From Dasyornis broadbenti (Eukaryota; Chordata; Aves; Passeriformes; Dasyornithidae), in the NCBI GenBank assembly GCA_013397935.1, contig VZRN01005010.1, positions 4,120,410 through 4,184,409 on the forward strand: DNA of 64,000 nt. Direction: 5' to 3'. Below the pieces are notes generated by a model. It ran no database searches and was not told the origin of the DNA. It saw only the letters and a program-made list of their open reading frames with translations. The position numbers were made by a program, and so were the translations under genes. Positions 1-12,559 of the stretch are shown here, in pieces; the first letter of the stretch is position 1, and each line of letters opens with the position of its first letter.

Positions 1-1326
1 AGAGGTCGTCTTTGATGAGTTTTTTGTCATATGCGCCCACTGAAGTTTCAGTGTACTCAAGCATTAGAAAAGCCACTATTTGAGCGTCTTTGTTTTCTTT
101 GTTGAGCTGTTTATTTTGCTTTCTTCCCACACAGTTCCCTGGCCTCGCTCTGACAACTGCTTTTCTGCATGAATTACATTCCTCGGGGCCGCAAGTCTCC
201 TAATTCTTCCAGTCGATTTGATTCCTGCCTGTGTGATTAGTCCTCTGCTCCAACACACAGTTGGTCTTTGCCAAGCAGGCTGCTTGCTAAGTGCCTTTAA
301 CATGAAGACCTAACTACATTTTTTAACCTCATTAGTGTGTAGGGCACTGCTTCATTCCAGCTTAATAACTCAGCCGCTATTGAATCATCACTTGCTCTAA
401 AACAGGTTACAAAAAGGTTACCTAAGTTGTCTGTTTTTCTTTTTGTATGACTGTGCTTTTGCTGGATAAGTTTCTTTCAGCACATGTCCATTTTTTAGCA
501 TGTAAGTTACTTTTTTGAAAGGAGACCCATAGATTCTGCTGAAGTAGATGTTTGATTTTAAGAAATTTCATATTTGTATGTTCAAAAAGAAACTCAGCAC
601 CTATTTGGAAATAGCAAAACTAAGTAATAAAACCAATAAGAAAATGGAGGTTTGGAAGAAAATGGGAAGAAGGCTTAGGGGAAAAATTTGCTACTTGTTT
701 CAGCTTTAGAATTATAAAGACTTCATCCTCATCCATTTAAACACAGACTTTTTACTGTAATGCTGGATTCACAGCCACGCAGCCACAGTCTGCATGGCTT
801 CACTTTGTCTTGTGGATTCAATTTTTAGCTGAAAGTATTGCCACTAGAATTTAGATTTCAGTTGCAATTGGGTATAAACTTGAATGGAAAAGACATTCCA
901 GGGGTTCCAAATGTTGTAAAGGCAACAGAAAAGTTTCCTAAGAAGACAGTATCACTGGGGAGCTGGGGGAAGAAAGGAGGCACTGGGTCACATGCCACTT
1001 GTGATGGTGCATTTGTGCAGTTGCATAGCACAGCCACTCAGAGGGTGAGACTTCATGATTAATGGTGTTTATTCTTGACAGAAGCCTCCTTTATTTATCT
1101 GCAATACAGTTTAGTGATTTTATCAGTCACCTGAATGAAAAATATTCAGTCATACCAATATTGCAGTGTAAATTGAGTAGAGTCACTTTTTATTATATCT
1201 TTCAGCCTTATCATCTGCACAGTAATTTTCTAGCAGGGGTTTGATATAGAAAGGCTGGATTTAGCTGTACTTGACACAAAGCCTCTTCAATTTCCCCTAA
1301 AAGTTCAGGCCACTCTTAGAAATGTG

Positions 1327-1341
1327 TATATATATATATAT
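1327..1341. repeat. (TA)n simple repeat
   Basis: About seven uninterrupted TA units. Confidence 0.9.
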
Positions 1342-3282
1342 CCCTCTTATCCAAGCAATTTCAGGATTTGAAAGAATAAAGATAAAATGTGCAAACCTGT
1401 ATGTGAGAAATATTGTTCATATGAAAACATCTAATAGCTCTGAAGCCACTGGTGAAATACTCTTTAGTGTTTAAGCTTGTGGCTTAGTGCAGTTCTTTTT
1501 GCATGGCTACGTAGTCTGAGTTTCTTCTAATCAATCATCATCCAACTCCAATCAGCATACAGGCAGAGCCTATCGTTCATCCTGGGTGTAATTTCAGAGT
1601 TGAGGACTATAATGGCCACATACAGCACATTAGTCACTGCGATAACAGCTAGTGGCACTCCTGAGGAAGGGGGAGGATGGGGGAGAAGGGGAATAAAATT
1701 CTTCTCATTCTCACAGTGCATTAGTGAAATAGGAGCAAATGTTAAACAAATGTTTATTCAATTAGCTGACTTAACAGCATTAAGTGTGAGAAAGCTTCTG
1801 ACACTCCTTTGACCCACTTTTTTTGAGGGAGAAGAGGAAGGTGCAAGGGATGGAAGAAGGGGGTACATTAATGCAGTCTGGATTTATGTATGTCTACATA
1901 CTCACATGATGGTGCCTCTGTGGTTAAACACTTGAAGAGATGGCAGGTTCTGCCTGTAACCTAGAGGAGGCTAAAATTTGCATAGCAAATGAGACCACCT
2001 CTAGAGCATCGGAAGAGAATTGCAGAGCAGAGAAGTTTGCTTTAGGAATGCAGTTGGTAATTTCGCTGCCCAGGCTGTTATTACTGTCAACAGATAATGA
2101 GTAGGCAGTAGAACTTTTAGATTTTCCTGCTGCACTTTGTGCTACAGGATAGTTTGAAGAGGAAATGGTGTGTGGAGGTCCATGACAGCCTCATTCAAGG
2201 TCCTGTGCATCTGTTTTATATTCATGATGATGATTTCTGCATCAAATGCAACATTGATACATTATCCTCCATATATTAATGACCACAAGTCAGTAAACTT
2301 GGAACCAGCTGAAGACAGGGGAGGCAAAATTTACCAGTACTGAGGCTGGGCTGTGCTGTGAAGGCATAAGGTCTTACTTATGGTTCATAGAAGTCGGTGT
2401 GAGCTGAGTGAAGTAAGGCAATGCCTGGGTAAGGCTCTAGCAGAAGCAAGCGATGGAAACCACATTAGCATTACTTTTGTTTACTGTTTACATTACTGCA
2501 GTGTCCAACAGCTCTGTGCAGGATCGGAGCTCTGCTGAGTGTTGTGCAAATACAAGGAGCTCTGCCAGGAAGAGCTCGCGGTCGGACCTCTTTGGCAAAT
2601 AAAATCTGGTGAGTCAGCTATGGCCTCAAGGGTTACCAGCCCCAGCTGTTTTCCTCTCCCTGGGGGTTATCCCTTGTCCCTCAGCAGGGTTGTGTGCCTT
2701 TGCCCCATTTACAGTCTCACAGCTTTGCTCTGGCTCCCTGAAACCGGGCAATGAAGTGGTCAGAGGCAGAGATGTGCTGCCTGTGCTGGGAGGAGCACCA
2801 GCTGGGTACTCAGAGGCTTACACAGCTGCTGCAAAATTTCCAAGATAACCTTTGGTAGAATCCTAGAATGGGATTATAGTTGGTCACTTTTCTGTATGTT
2901 TGCACCCTTTGTACAAGCAAAAAAAATGCCAAGTAAGTCCATATAATCCTCTCCAGTACTGAGTTTCTTTGCAGCATTCTGAGAAGGATTTGGAGAAAGA
3001 AGAGGAAAGCTGGGATGCTCTGTATTGCAAAGGCCAAGTGGACAGCATTTCAGAGGAATGCCAGGAGGCGGTGACAGTGGTGTGTGGACAGAAGGAGGAG
3101 GAAAAGGAGAGGCGGGTTGTTGTGGGGAGATTACCAGCCTGTGAGGAAGAGAACAAGAAGAGTGAACTTGAGAAATACTGGGAGACAGAAGATAGTTTTA
3201 TTTAATGAAGGAAATTAAACAGTCAAAACTTTATCAGCATACAGCTACTTGCTGTAGTCAATACAGGTGTTACTGTGGGTTG

Positions 3283-3309
3283 AAGGTCAGCACTGTTACA
3301 GCTGACCTT
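3283..3309. promoter_or_regulatory. Inverted repeat carrying two AGGTCA half-sites
   Basis: AAGGTCAGC (3283-3291) and its exact reverse complement GCTGACCTT (3301-3309) flank a 9-bp spacer. Each arm has a consensus nuclear-receptor half-site (AGGTCA). The 13-bp gap between half-sites is wider than classical inverted-repeat elements, so receptor binding is only a possibility. Confidence 0.35.
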
Positions 3310-5432
3310 ATGTAGTCAGCATGTTAAATAACAGAATGAATATTCATTGCTTTTCATGGCATAAACTATTCTTGAGGAAATCCACAAGCTGATGGTTGGG
3401 TTATTTATGAAGTCTTATAAGTAGCAGACAGTATATGTAAAAAACCTGGGTCTGTGCTCAGGCAGTCCGTCAGTTGAAAAATAGGAATACAGTCACTGAC
3501 TAAGGATTTAGTGTCTTGATTAATGTAGTCAATTTTTAACTGTAACTACATAATGTTAACACTTCCCAAAGAAGGAAAGGGGAACCAGAGTAATATTCTT
3601 TTGCTGTCGGTCATTGCCTAATTGCCGTGCATGATTTCCAGCACCATGAATATCTCTTGTACAGTCGTTTGTGTCTTTTTTTTTCCTGCAATGATGCCTT
3701 TTAACTTTATGTGGGAAAAACGTTTTATTCTAAACCCAAGTGAGGTTATTTGTATATTTTAGATATTTACACACCAGAATTGCACACATTTTGTAAGGCA
3801 TTGTCCGTGCCTCAGTGTGAAAATATTTATAACATAGGATCTCTTGATCTGACCTTTCCACTGTAGATACTGAACATTTTCTAAGTGCTTTACCATGGTT
3901 TTAAAGATGGGAAATGAGTGGATCAGGAAGACAACAAACTTGTACAAGGCAGACAGCAGATAAGTGATGGAAAACAAAGCAGAGTCTGTGTACCTTAAAC
4001 CCTGATCTAGCTTCTGTTATATATGAACTACATAGGCATGGACCCACTCATTATTTATTTGAACATATATCCATTGAATGAAAGGTTCCTACTAAATCAG
4101 ATTCTGTGACTTACTTCCCTATGTCTGCTGACTACAGTTCCAGTGTGAATTTTGGAGGAAAGGTGAGCAAATATTCACTAGATGTTGAAACATGGAAAAT
4201 GACACAGGAAATCAAGAGGAGGTTTTTGTATTATGATACAAGAAACATGCTCTTATTTTCCTTTTTCTTCATTTCCACCATTAAGAAAATATAGTTATCA
4301 GTGCTTACTCTTTTGCAGCACTTGAGCTGTTTTATATGAAGTATGCTCTGACATTTCCACTATTCAAATAATTCTTTAAATATTCATAATTACTTGCGTA
4401 GTTTTCCTAAGTCCAAGAATGTGATATAGCAGCTTTGAACCAGTGAGTGATTTTAGGGGAATATGCCTGTTTTAAGCTGGAATTTCTAAAAAAAGAAAAA
4501 AAACCAAAAAAGTATTAAAAATTATATTATTGATTTCCCATAATATGTATTTATTGATTTGATTGTTCACCAATTCAATTAGAAGTGACAAGAGAAAAGG
4601 ACTGTGGAATCGCATTTTAAAAATGCTCAGTGCTGGCCACAATTTCCTTGCATTGAAATTTCAGAGCTCAACTTTCTTAATATAAAAACCTTTTATTAGC
4701 CAGTTGTTGGCTGCAGGTGCTGAAGGGTCAGTCTGTACAGGCAACGATGGTATTAAATAAACAATAGAAATTTAACATGGGAGATGTTACCAAAGGAATT
4801 GAGCCACCTATTTTAGAACAGGAGTCACTACGTACCAAGAAAGTCCTTGTTTGTTCATCTTCCAGATTCTACTATAAATAAAAGTGTTAATATTTTGTGG
4901 GCAGACATCAAAAGATTATTGCAGAAAAAAAAAAGAAGAAGAAAAGTATCATAGGCAGTTTAATGAGTTTAATACTTTTTCCAATTCTCCAGGCAGGACT
5001 GAATTGAACAGGTATCAGAGGAACAGTGTGGATTTCATTGGTATGAGAGTTATGCCATCAGTGCTTGCTCCAGCATTGAATAACGTACTGTTAAATGATT
5101 AAATATCAAGGTTTGAACTTTGACACGTTCATAATATAACAAGATGGATGAAAAGGCAATAATAAATTAGGTTATGTTACAATATTTCATCCCACTTCGT
5201 TGACAAGCTTTGTTCTGTGAGATAGATTATTGCTCCATCTGTAACCTCAGCTCAGTGTCATATTTACAATGTTATAGTTAAGGATCACTTGCTGTTTTCA
5301 ATATAAATGTATTTTTCAACAGATTCATAAAAGAGCCATTTAAAATTTTATCAGGACAAAACTTGGCATTAAGAGTTCCAGTCCTGGAGTTATAGTTTCC
5401 TTTAAAATCAGAAAGGGCTTAAATCACCATGA

Positions 5433-5455
5433 TTTTTTTTTTTTTTTTTTTTTTT
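5433..5455. repeat. T23 homopolymer
   Basis: An uninterrupted run of 23 T. On the minus strand it is a poly-A run, but no recognisable retrocopy body lies next to it. Confidence 0.9.
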
Positions 5456-7900
5456 AAGACAGGTTGTGCCTAGAAGAGGTTTTTGTCCAAGCACACCTTA
5501 AAGTTATTTGGAAACCATTTATGACAGATCTCTTCTCTAACACCAAACCAACCTCAAAATATTAATCCAGATTTTCCTGTGGCACAGACCTTCCTGGCTG
5601 TTCTGAGTGGCCTTACTGCTTCCAGAAAACATTGCTATTGAGAATGCCTGTGACAAGTGTGGGGGTTGTAGTATGCCCTGGGGTCTGCTGAAGTTTTCAC
5701 AGTGTCGAGATAGAAGAACAGGGACAATTTGCACTGTATTGGTATTTTGGCATGTCTTAAAACAGTTCAAGCACTCCAAAGCGAGTAAGTACCCTGGGGC
5801 CACTAATTGGCCATAATTATCTTAAGTGGCCTCACCTGAGACCTCTACCAAGCCCTCATGCACTCAGAAACGCCTTTTTAACTGAGCTGCCTGACCTGTG
5901 TTATAAGTAGTGCCCATTTCTAGTCCTGCTCCTGGCTCAGCTCAGGATCTGCACTGTGAGCAGCTGTTCTGGATGGAGTCCTCAGAACCATGGTGTAACT
6001 TGGCTCCTGTCCCGTCTTTGTCCCTATCTCCTTCTGCGCTTGACTGGCCCCACCCAGACCTGATTTGTCACTTTGCCTTGTCTCAGGCTGCTGATTGACT
6101 GTGTTAGTGGCACCTGGCTCTGGTCACTCACTCAGATCTGGTAGCATGGAGTGCATTGCCCCTGTATGGCTCCTGGCTTGCCTTTTCCTAGGGAGCAGCT
6201 GGCCTTTGCTGCTCCCCAGCACCCTGAACTGGGTCTCTTTTCTTTCCATCTGCCCCCTCCTCAGTTCCTAACTTAGTTACATGCATGGCTCAACCTAAGA
6301 TAGTTTCAAGGACTTTGGGCTGGTCCTTTGCCTGGCTCTTCGCTAGGTCTACATGAATGCTATAACTGTGACTGGGAAAAGTGCTCCTGAATCCTGTCAA
6401 TATGGCACTGAGAGGGTGTTGGAAAGGCCCCACAGTCAACAAGCTTTGTGCTGGCTTACCTACCCAGGGACTTTCACTTCTAGTCATAGACAGACAGCAG
6501 TATTTCACCTGCACAAGTTAGCTTCTCCATTAGTACCAAAGAAAAGGACAGGATTTGAATCTGGGCAATCTGATCTTCCGCACTGTAAAACTGGCTAATG
6601 CTTAAGGACAAAAAACAGCCTAAAGTATGTGATAGGAGCCCCTGTAGCCCAGTTCTCTCTGCTGATGGAAAGAATGTGTGATCCTTTCAAGATAATACTA
6701 GGTAATGATCTGTGCATGCAGATCATTTTGAAATATGTATGACTTGCTCATGCTTGCCTCATCAACTCTGAGATTCTCATGATCTTTCTTCACCAGTTAA
6801 AAAAAGGGCTGTATGGGCTGAAAAGGGCATTGCATTTGATTCAGTTTTTGTGGTGGTTAAAATCAAAACCTGCTGCTAGTCAGTCTTCTGGTGCAGAGTT
6901 CATCTATTGCAGTTGCAAGCAACAAAACAAAATGACACACTGTTTTCATGAGTAGTAACTGAAATCTTATAGATAGCTCACCTGCAGTTCAACAGTGGTC
7001 AGAAAAAAAAAAAAAATTAAAAAACATCAGCTTCACACTTACTGGAATTTGCCCTAAAACTAATGCTGTTCACAGCTGCTGACCTGATGTGACTATGTAA
7101 GTTTTTAAGACTGTACAGACACCTCTGCAACATTCATCAAAAAGGTGTCATGACTAACAGGAAAAAATACACCTGTTTGCCCTTACACTGATCTCACTGC
7201 CTTGGCATGTGTGTGCCATTCACGGGCTGAGTAGCTGAGATTCCCCAGAGCATCAGAGTTGGGACAGGAAGAAACTGGCAGGCTGGATATGGGTGGGGAG
7301 TGGGAAGCCCTGTGTTAGATATGCAAGCTGTGTGGCACTCGTCATATTTTAGCACCGTAGCAGTGAACAGGAAGGCCTTCTGGACAGAAAGGAGGAGATG
7401 CCTTCGCAGCCAGCCCTGTTCTCTGTTCCTTCTCATTTAAGTCAGGGTTGTAGATATAATCAAGGTTACTGAGAAAATAATAAAATCATGCTGACATGCC
7501 AGGATAAAAATTAGTGATGAAACACAGCCATAGGGTCTCTTTTACACACAAACCTGGAGACTTTCAACTTCAGGTACATATTGAAAGTATGATAAGCTTT
7601 GTATTAAATTTGAGTTGAGTTTGCAGGATCTCTAGAAGTAGACACAGAGGTCCTGATTCAGAAAAGTGCATACATCTACTCTGCACAGGAGAAGATGCCG
7701 GGCAAGTTCTGCCTTCCCACAGGTTACAGGTGAGGCATAAATTTTCCAGCAGTACCACTGAAAATCTCCTTGCCTCTTCTCACGCTGAAGCCTCATTGTA
7801 GCCTCAGACTCAAGGCAGAACACCATTCAACAGGATGCATGGCTAGGTTGCAGGATGCTGGGCCGAAGGGTCCTGAGTTTGAAGGAGGCTCCTCAGCTTT

Positions 7901-7950
7901 AAGCTGGACTAGATGACCTGTAAAGGTACCTTTCAATCTGTTATTCTATA
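7901..7950 (+). mobile_element. CR1 LINE 3' end fragment (plus strand)
   Basis: aagctggactagatgacctg, then taaaggtacctttcaatctg and ttattctata match the sense-strand 3' end of avian CR1 (a ggactagatgacct block followed by a cttccaaccc-like block and an attctat tail). Only about 50 bp are clear; similarity may extend upstream to about 7845 in weaker form. Confidence 0.8.
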
Positions 7951-9161
7951 CATGTGAAATAAAAATTATGGGGATGGACTGCCACCCATATCTGGAGATT
8001 TGATTTGCTTGTCACTGAATGAGTATCTGCAGAGCCACTCCTGGGCTGTACTGTGTGCTGTTTACAGGACAAAAGTCATTCTTCACTGGTACACAGTAAA
8101 GTTCCAAAACAACAGTAAGTGTGTTTGACATCACCCTTTTCTAAAAGCTGCATTTTAGTTTGAAGGAGGGAGTTAATACTTGTGAAAGGTGTTCATAGTG
8201 AAGTTTAATCACAGAGGGGAAAGGAAGGATATTTGGTGTTTATTGGAATAAATCAGGATAACTCAAATTGTGGGACAGAGAGCAGATGAAGAAAGCATGA
8301 GGGAAAATGGGTCTGTAGGGAAAGGAGGGTCTGGGAACACAGAGGAGCAAGAAAAATCCAGGCTAAAAGTGAGCATAGAAGCTATCAGCATGTTAGAATC
8401 AGATGTTTGAGAGAAATTGGGAAACATCAGAGTCCAGAGCTGGGAATTCTTTGTGGAATCTGGTGACTCCTTATTTCTGCCTCAGGTAATACCATTTATA
8501 TGCCTGGTGTTGATGGATGTTACTCGGGTCGGTGTCCTTTCCCTAGCATCCTAGGAAAACTGAGGAGCTTAGAGGAGGAGAGAAAGAGGCAGGGCAGAGG
8601 AGGTGAAGAGCAGCTGAGTCCTGGTGTCCTTGAATGGCTCTTGTTGGATCTGGAGGGAGAAGCTGACAGCCTGGCTCTTAATCTTGCTCCTGCGGCAGCA
8701 TTTGGCTGTTGGCCAGCTGGAGAGCGAATCACTGAGGCCGATACAGACTTTCAGCCTTCTTGCATAAGCATTTGAACAGTTTTCTGTTCAATATGCACCA
8801 GATAAGGCCTGGGCCCCAGCTTTTGCCTGCATGCTTTTTGTGTTTCTAACTATGAGTTGGGATCACATTTTAAAAAATCACTTGTAAAATGACATCCAAA
8901 CTTAATTTCCTTGTTACTCCTGTAACAAAGATTAAGTTTGCTATACTACTGTATTTTCCTCACTGCCAGGATGGGAAATTCACTCTGTAATGTGATACCC
9001 AGCTGTAGTACTTTTGCTTCCTACATCACCATGAGTTTTAAAGCTCCTGCCTCCCAAACTTAGCCTCACAGGGATCCACAAGACAACAAATGTTTCATGT
9101 CTGGTGGGGTTTCACAGTACCAAGATAAAAGATGCACTGTAAAACAAAGGTACTTTAGAAC

Positions 9162-9167
9162 CATGTA
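9162..9167. repeat. Target-site duplication, left copy
   Basis: catgta directly precedes the TG of the LTR and is identical to the six bases at 9669-9674. Confidence 0.88.
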
Positions 9168-9409
9168 TGTCGCGGTTGCCCGGAGGTTCGGCGCTGGCAG
9201 GGCCGGGATGCCGCGACCTTACTAGACAGAGTGTCCCGCGGGGGACAGCCTCTCTAGGGGTGCTGGCAAAAGCCTCCTGGAGCGACAGTGATTTCAGCAA
9301 GTGTAGCGACACCTCCGCTACAAGTGATCAGCGCTTTTGTGAGATCACCCAAGGCGAACCCGGGGAGAGAGAGTGAGGCGGCTCGTATGGCAGTTCCACA
9401 GAGGCAGTC

Positions 9410-9415
9410 TTTATT
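9410..9415 (-). terminator. Polyadenylation signal of the LTR
   Basis: AATAAA on the minus strand (tttatt on the + strand) lies in the expected R region of the LTR, downstream of the TATA-type box. Confidence 0.65.
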
Positions 9416-9482
9416 GTCCAGCACCCTGCGAAGGGGAGGCCAGGGACGAGACCAGCCTGAGGTGTTGGGGTTAGGACAGGGG

Positions 9483-9489
9483 TTTATAT
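9483..9489 (-). promoter_or_regulatory. TATA-type box of the LTR promoter
   Basis: On the minus strand the sequence reads ccatataaacc, placed about 180 bp into the LTR from its U3 end and about 70 bp before AATAAA. Transcription from it would run antisense to GLI3. Whether it is still active is unknown. Confidence 0.6.
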
Positions 9490-9668
9490 GGGGAAGGTAG
9501 AGGGTGGGGTGGAAACCGATTAGCCAACAGGGAAGGGGCTATTAGCATGGGAGAAGCAAGGCCTGTCGGAATGACTCCAGTTTCTCACCCTGAACTTGAA
9601 GGTGAGCTGCCTAGCTCTGACTCCTCCAGGGGAGTGCAGGTTGACTTGAAGGCTCACTGCCTTCCACA

Positions 9669-9674
9669 CATGTA
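9669..9674. repeat. Target-site duplication, right copy
   Basis: catgta directly follows the terminal CA of the LTR and matches 9162-9167 exactly, marking the integration site. Confidence 0.88.
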
Positions 9675-11375
9675 GACAAAAAGTTCTCTGAGGAAGGAGA
9701 TGTCTGGTTTGCACAGTGATGGAAAATGGCTTCTGGTTTCAGGTTCTCAGTGCATTTCAAATATGGCGAAGGCATGCTAGCGAGTGGCTTAACTTCATGT
9801 GGGTCACTTGCTCAGGTGCCACAGGAGTGATTGCACTGTTGGTACCTGCTGCTAGCATACAGCAAATGCAGCTCTCCAGCAAACTTTGGAGCTAGGAGGT
9901 ATTTTCATATGGGAATGCTACACAGGCTTACCTTGCAGAAAGCTGTAGGAGGGCAAGAAACACAAAAAAAGTCAAGCGGGAAAGGGAAGGGAAAAGAGGG
10001 AGAAAAACACAGCAGGAGAAATCTTCATTCCTCAGATTCTATGAGCCCTCATGGATTTAGTGGCAAGGAAGTTGGCGTCATGTTAGGAATTCATGACTTT
10101 GATCACTGTCCCACTCATACGCTAGCATTTCTGAGCTGATGGTAGGGCAGAATTGGCTTCTATGTAAGATTATGTTCTGTTGGCCTTTTAGGTGATGACA
10201 ACTACCTCTATTGATCATGATATGTGTATGTTAAAGGAAAAAAAATACGTTTCTTGTTTGATTACTCTTTGTAAGCCAACATCATCAAAGGACCAGGCTG
10301 CCCTCACTGCTCTCACAGCTGCTGTCTATGTCTGTGCTGTATATATGCTAAATTAATTGGAAAAACAGGGACAAAAAGGCATTTAGTTCGGGTCAGCCAG
10401 TTGGACTACAGCAAATGCATGACAGGCTTAATCATTGTCTTTTGCCAAAGAACAGGTTGGCAAGGGCAGGCACTCCAACCCCTTCTGATGAAATTGGAAC
10501 TTTTTCCAGTGCATTTGGAGATGGGATGCTGTGAGAGAAAGGTCTCCACCAGAGTCCAGACGCTGCTGTATTTACAGGGTGGGATGATGGGGACTGTTAC
10601 AGCAGGTTATTTATCTTTTGTCAGCTGTAAACTCAGCTTTCAGCCTTGGTTCATCACGCATAGCATGAGAGGGCACCACAGCTTTCCCTTCACAAAAATG
10701 AGGTAGTTAATTAATGGGGTCTTGTTAAAAAGTCTTGGTCTCTGGCGCCATACTAAAAACACATATGCAGCAATCTTTCTTCCTCTGCCACCAGGTTTTG
10801 TGTATTTTTCATGGGAAGGAACAGCAACAGAAAAAAAAACTTCAAAGGACCCATCTGTCTTTAATGGCTTACAAAGTTTGGGTCTCCTGAAACGATTTCT
10901 ATATAAACATGCCATCTTGCACATTCAGAAAGAGTAAGCTGGCAAATGAAGGGCATGGGTGCAGTGTGGCTCTCAGAACTCCTTTTTCAATAGCCATGTG
11001 GTTTTGAAGATGTAAATTATTCTGAATCTCATTATGTATTTCATATTGCAGTAAGAATTACTATGTGATACAATGTGCATATTTTGTACTAATTGAAGTG
11101 ATTTTCTTAAGTCCTTGCGGAAAGGGTATTGAGGGGTGTCTGTAAAGATTAAACCAAATATAAAGTCATGTTAAAATTGGTCAGAGAAATTTTGCTAATA
11201 ATGGGTACAGAGAAGTATTAATTTCCCATCCTTTTTCTTTCCAGGCAGTTGACTTTAGTACATGTGCAACCTAGTTGTTATTCTTCAAGAAACAAGTGTG
11301 TTACCTTTACACTATTTTTCTTTATTGTGTAGATAACCTGGCTGGTTTTTGTTTTTCTTCCTTTTTTTCTTCCAG

Positions 11376-11581
11376 GCCTTCTGCCTTATCTAGTAGCCCG
11401 ACATACTCAGAGCTTCCATTCCTTAGAATTTCCCCGCACCGAAATCCTGCTGCAACATCAGAGTCTCCCTTCAGCACCCCTCACCCATACATTAACCCCT
11501 ACATGGACTACATCAGGTCCCTGCACAGCAGCCCGTCCCTCTCCATGATCTCGGCAGCCCGCGGACTCAGCCCAACAGACG
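11376..11581 (+). CDS. GLI3: GLI3 exon 5 (partial CDS, repressor region)
   Basis: This internal exon encodes part of the N-terminal repressor region of GLI3, the Hedgehog-pathway transcription factor that is processed to a nuclear repressor when signalling is off. The acceptor is a T/C tract ending in ccag (11372-11375); the donor is gtgggt from 11582. The first base completes a codon begun in exon 4. The frame then reads PSALSSSPTY, ISPHRNPAATSESPF, PYINPYMDYIRSLHSSPSLS and ends GLSPTD plus one base, so the next intron is phase 1. These segments are very close to vertebrate GLI3 and not to GLI2. The 206-bp length equals the human exon as I recall its numbering. Read-through of the donor would meet a stop at 11635-11637, about 18 codons on. 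Confidence 0.96.
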
Positions 11582-12559
11582 GTGGGTTAAGACAGGCTTC
11601 CTGTTTTCTGTCATTGTGGCAACTTAAGTTATATTAATCTTGTCAACATTTTTCCCCCTTATTCAAAGCAGCTTCACCAGGTTTGTCAGACATATTCATT
11701 ATGTCATAAATGTTTCAATACTTCATCAGCCGATCACGGCTCATTTGTACATCTCACAAACGTTGAAACTTCAGGGAGAAGGAAAAAAAAAACTGCCTCA
11801 TTCAAAATTTATGCTGGAAGGGTGGTGTATGTCTTGTGATGTCTTTCGTTTGTGGGGCTGACATGGGGGGTGATTCGGATCTCCCAAAAAATCCATTGTA
11901 TATGCACTGAATTGAGTCAGATTCTTCATGGGTGCACATCAGTGTTATAACCATGGAGTTCTTCAGGTGCAAAAGGCTTGTTAATTAAAATAGTATTTTT
12001 CAATCATATAAAGCATGCACTGACTAGTTATATTTAGTGAATAGTTCTGTTAAAGTTATGTAGAATGATTTCAGTTTATCCTAGCTAACAATATGGCCAA
12101 ATGAAATGATGCTTACGTAGAAGTGGCTGATGATCAAAACCATCTCTTTTAATCTAAATGGCGGGCAGTACACTTGAAATATCAGTGCTTTAGGTCTTGG
12201 TGTGACCATGGCTTTTACTTAACAGCCTATTTAGGCTAAAGTGAACTCCTGTGATCACTCTTGTCATTACTCTAGCACATTTCCTATTTGTTTCAGTGGG
12301 AATTTTGCCAAAGTGAGCCATCAACAGAGTTGCAAACAAAGGCTGTCTTGTTAATAGTAGGTTTTTCAATAGTGGGTAAGCATAAGCAGTTTGACATTTC
12401 AAAATTGTAGCATTTGTTGAAGAGAACTAAAATATAACATATTCAGAATCAACTATGTAGAGAAAGGTAATTAACTGGTACTTTAACTATGGGAAAGATC
12501 TTCCCAGTGTATTCAGAAACTTACCAGAGTTAAACTGCCTTTAGCTGAATTTGAAAAAT

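Larger units (their letters stand above)
9168..9668 (-). mobile_element. Solo LTR of an endogenous retrovirus (minus strand)
   Basis: This 501-bp insert starts TGTCGCGG and ends CCACA on the + strand, so it has the TG...CA ends of a retroviral LTR. It is flanked by a perfect 6-bp direct repeat, catgta (9162-9167 and 9669-9674). Read on the minus strand, U3 begins at 9668, a TATA-type box (atataaa) lies at 9483-9489 and a polyadenylation signal AATAAA at 9410-9415, about 70 bp on, followed by a CpG-rich U5. No internal viral genes lie between the duplications, so it is a solo LTR left by recombination. The 6-bp duplication fits ERVK or alpharetrovirus-like elements (class is inference). The open frames over it are accidental. 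Confidence 0.9.
1..11375 (+). other. GLI3: GLI3 intron 4, 3' part
   Basis: This stretch precedes the first recognised exon and is read as the end of intron 4. No coding exon was found in it, and I looked specifically for the histidine/proline-rich exon 4 of GLI3 without finding it. It holds a (TA)n run, a T23 run, one CR1 tail (7901-7950) and a solo LTR (9168-9668). It ends in a pyrimidine tract (11344-11373) before the AG at 11374-11375. Open frames in it are short, overlap on both strands and show no family resemblance. An AGGTCA inverted repeat is described at 3283-3309. Confidence 0.8.

Noticed and set aside
2969..3205. Lysine/glutamate-rich 78-codon open frame
   Set aside because: Low-complexity purine-rich DNA gives this composition by itself; no splice signals or family resemblance.
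5433..5455. T23 run as the poly-A tail of a minus-strand retrocopy
   Set aside because: No gene-like or SINE/LINE body could be recognised on the adjoining side.
9167..9500. CpG-rich patch with open frames that could suggest a CpG-island promoter or a gene
   Set aside because: The patch lies inside the solo LTR with its own ends and target duplication, which explains both the CpGs and the frames.
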